Below, one piece after another: positions 23,162 through 24,626 of a DNA stretch of 24,626 nucleotides. A program made the translations under genes and the position numbers. The first letter of the stretch is position 1, and each line of letters starts with the position of its first letter. The notes beneath the pieces are model-generated. The model saw nothing but the letters and a program-made list of their open reading frames with translations, ran no database searches and was not told the origin of the DNA. The stretch comes from Phycisphaerae bacterium (GTDB lineage: Bacteria; Planctomycetota; Phycisphaerae; UBA1845). The DNA is taken from NCBI GenBank assembly GCA_021604825.1, contig BQJS01000049.1, forward strand, positions 1 to 24,626. The letters run 5' to 3'.

Positions 23162-23902
23162 CTACTCCGCGATCTTGCTGGACTTCAGATATTCCATGAT
23201 CGACTCGCGCCAGTGTTCGATGGTATCGACTGGCCCAATTGCCTTCACAAAGTGGGGACCATTGGGATGCTCAATGACAGCCGCAATCATCCGGACTGTT
23301 CCACTCCCGGGCATCATCGTTCCGGTCATGTCCGCGACCGAAATCTTCACGCCGTCTTTTTCCCAAGTATCAACCTTCGCTTTGTCCTTGGTCGAACTTC
23401 CGTCGGGCTGACTGACCTGATCAAACCACCGATTCAACTGCGCTTGCACCGGAATGTTTCGCATTCCCGGAAAGTGTGTCAGGCGGACGATGCCATCTTC
23501 CTTGTCGCCTTCGACCTTCTCGAGCGTGAAAACTGCGAGCGGGCCAGCCACGCGAAACCCGGAGTTGCTTGCTGCGGGCGGTTCGGTCGCCTGCCAACCT
23601 TCCGGCGCCGTTAACTTCAGACCGGCCGAACCTTCGACGGCTTTTTCAATTTTCTTGTTGCCGGCTTTCGCTTTGGGCATGCCACCATCGATGGGCGGGT
23701 GACCGGGAGGCAATTCGTTGCTTTGTCCCGGCACAAGCGGAGGAGCCTTCTGCGACTTTTGAACTGGCTGAGTTGGCTTGGTTTTCGCAAGCGGCGCGAC
23801 GGGCGGGACTTCGGGCGCAGCCTTTTCTTCCTTTTTACAACCAACCAACACGAATGCTGCTGCAACGCAGCCCATAGCCAGGAATTTAGCAAACGTCTTC
23901 AT
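23162..23902 (-). CDS. Lipoprotein of unknown function with Pro/Lys-rich linker
   Basis: 246 aa. A signal peptide ends in VLVG-C22, a lipobox. A Lys/Pro/Ala-rich low-complexity linker (about 24-90) precedes a globular domain (about 95-245) with WQATEPPAASNSGFRV and a C-terminal segment FVKAIGPVDTIEHW. The globular part resembles domains of unknown function found in planctomycete lipoproteins, but I do not assign a family. ATG at 23902 has GAGGAG seven bases upstream, so the longer frame is discarded. It lies 58 bases downstream of sucD. Confidence 0.78.
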   Translation of the reverse strand: MKTFAKFLAMGCVAAAFVLVGCKKEEKAAPEVPPVAPLAKTKPTQPVQKSQKAPPLVPGQSNELPPGHPPIDGGMPKAKAGNKKIEKAVEGSAGLKLTAPEGWQATEPPAASNSGFRVAGPLAVFTLEKVEGDKEDGIVRLTHFPGMRNIPVQAQLNRWFDQVSQPDGSSTKDKAKVDTWEKDGVKISVADMTGTMMPGSGTVRMIAAVIEHPNGPHFVKAIGPVDTIEHWRESIMEYLKSSKIAE

Positions 23903-23960
23903 ACAGAAACTCCTCAAATAGAATAGATGCGCGGGCGTGTTGCGCGTCGAGCTCTCGAAA

Positions 23961-24626
23961 TCAAAGTCTTGAAGCGATGGCCTCACCAATCTGAGCCGGG
24001 GATTCCGCGACGGCGATACCCGCCGCCTTCATCGCGTCGATTTTTCCGTCGGCTGTCCCTTCGCCACCGCTGATGATTGCACCGGCGTGGCCCATGCGTT
24101 TTCCGGGAGGCGCAGTCCGACCCGCAATGAAACCAGCCACCGGTTTCTTGATGTTGGCTTTGACAAAGTCGGCAGCGTTCTCTTCATCTGTTCCGCCGAT
24201 CTCGCCAATCATGATCATGCCGTGCGTGTCGTCGTCTTCCTCAAACATCGAAAGCAACTCGATGAAATTCAGTCCCTTCACCGGATCACCACCGATACCG
24301 ACACAAGTGGTTTGCGAGATGCCGCGCGAGCTGCACTGCCAGACGGCTTCGTAAGTCAACGTCCCACTTCGCGAAATGATGCCGACGTTCTTGTTACCGT
24401 TCTTCGGCGGCATGTGAATGTAACCGGGCATGATGCCGATCTTGCACTCACCGGGCGTGATCACACCGGGGCAATTCGGCCCGATCATCATGACGCCGCG
24501 ATCGTCGAGATACTTGCGGGCTTTGACCATATCGAGCGCCGGAATGCCTTCGGTGATCACCACCACCAAACGAATCCCCGCGTCGGCCGCCTCCATCGTC
24601 GCGTCGGCAGCGAATGGCGGCGGCAC
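23961..24626 (-). CDS. sucD: Succinyl-CoA synthetase alpha subunit, N-terminus beyond window edge
   Basis: 221 residues are visible; roughly 70 N-terminal residues, including the CoA-binding glycine loop, lie beyond the right edge. The partner-subunit and CoA segments are clear: [42 protein letters not shown] and IMIGEIGG. The active-site His that is phosphorylated lies in KRMGHAGAI. With the beta subunit it interconverts succinyl-CoA and succinate in the citric acid cycle, forming ATP or GTP. sucC is usually directly upstream, outside the window. The first visible codon reads Val-Pro-Pro-Pro and is internal, not a start. Confidence 0.97.
   Translation of the reverse strand: MPPPFAADATMEAADAGIRLVVVITEGIPALDMVKARKYLDDRGVMMIGPNCPGVITPGECKIGIMPGYIHMPPKNGNKNVGIISRSGTLTYEAVWQCSSRGISQTTCVGIGGDPVKGLNFIELLSMFEEDDDTHGMIMIGEIGGTDEENAADFVKANIKKPVAGFIAGRTAPPGKRMGHAGAIISGGEGTADGKIDAMKAAGIAVAESPAQIGEAIASRL

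Overview
The window looks like a chromosomal segment of a Planctomycetota bacterium, most likely Phycisphaerae or a relative. The pointers are a PEP-CTERM protein ending in an arginine run, two secreted FG-GAP/UnbV proteins with C-terminal dockerin-like domains of planctomycete style, a sulfatase-like enzyme fused to TPRs, and moderately GC-rich DNA. No rRNA, tRNA, CRISPR array or insertion sequence was recognised. The taxonomic call is inference; no marker gene was searched.

Left third (10-11221, minus strand): eleven tightly packed genes, several overlapping by ATGA or GTGA. In transcription order they encode a membrane histidine kinase, a stand-alone receiver, a GAF/HD-GYP phosphodiesterase, a membrane GAF/degenerate-GGDEF protein resembling PelD, a STAS protein, and then a type IV pilus / type II secretion inner-membrane machine: PilB/GspE ATPase, PilC/GspF, PilM, PilN, PilO and a PilP/GspC-like protein. 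The set probably continues past the left edge. Two proteins carry recognisable c-di-GMP-binding signatures (an MshEN domain in the ATPase and an RxxD I-site in the PelD-like protein) and a third should degrade c-di-GMP. I read this as one sensing, second-messenger and secretion/pilus module, and it is the most interesting system here.

Middle (11581-20045): a BtpA-family protein is followed by a 669-base gap. That gap holds a promoter-like sequence and a long nested hairpin with a T-run, then a strongly translated PEP-CTERM protein with its own clear terminator. Next come an FG-GAP/UnbV/dockerin protein, a TPR-sulfatase-like enzyme, and a second FG-GAP/UnbV/dockerin protein in convergent orientation. 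This block looks devoted to the cell surface or secreted proteins.

Right third (20314-24626): a doubtful small zinc-ribbon ORF, a stem-loop, and an Hsp20 chaperone with a sigma-54-like promoter. Divergent from it is a 3-hydroxyanthranilate 3,4-dioxygenase that has lost its rubredoxin-like second metal site. A 71-base element built of two hairpins follows, then a minus-strand row of sucD (cut by the right edge), a lipoprotein, an EVE-domain protein and another lipoprotein.
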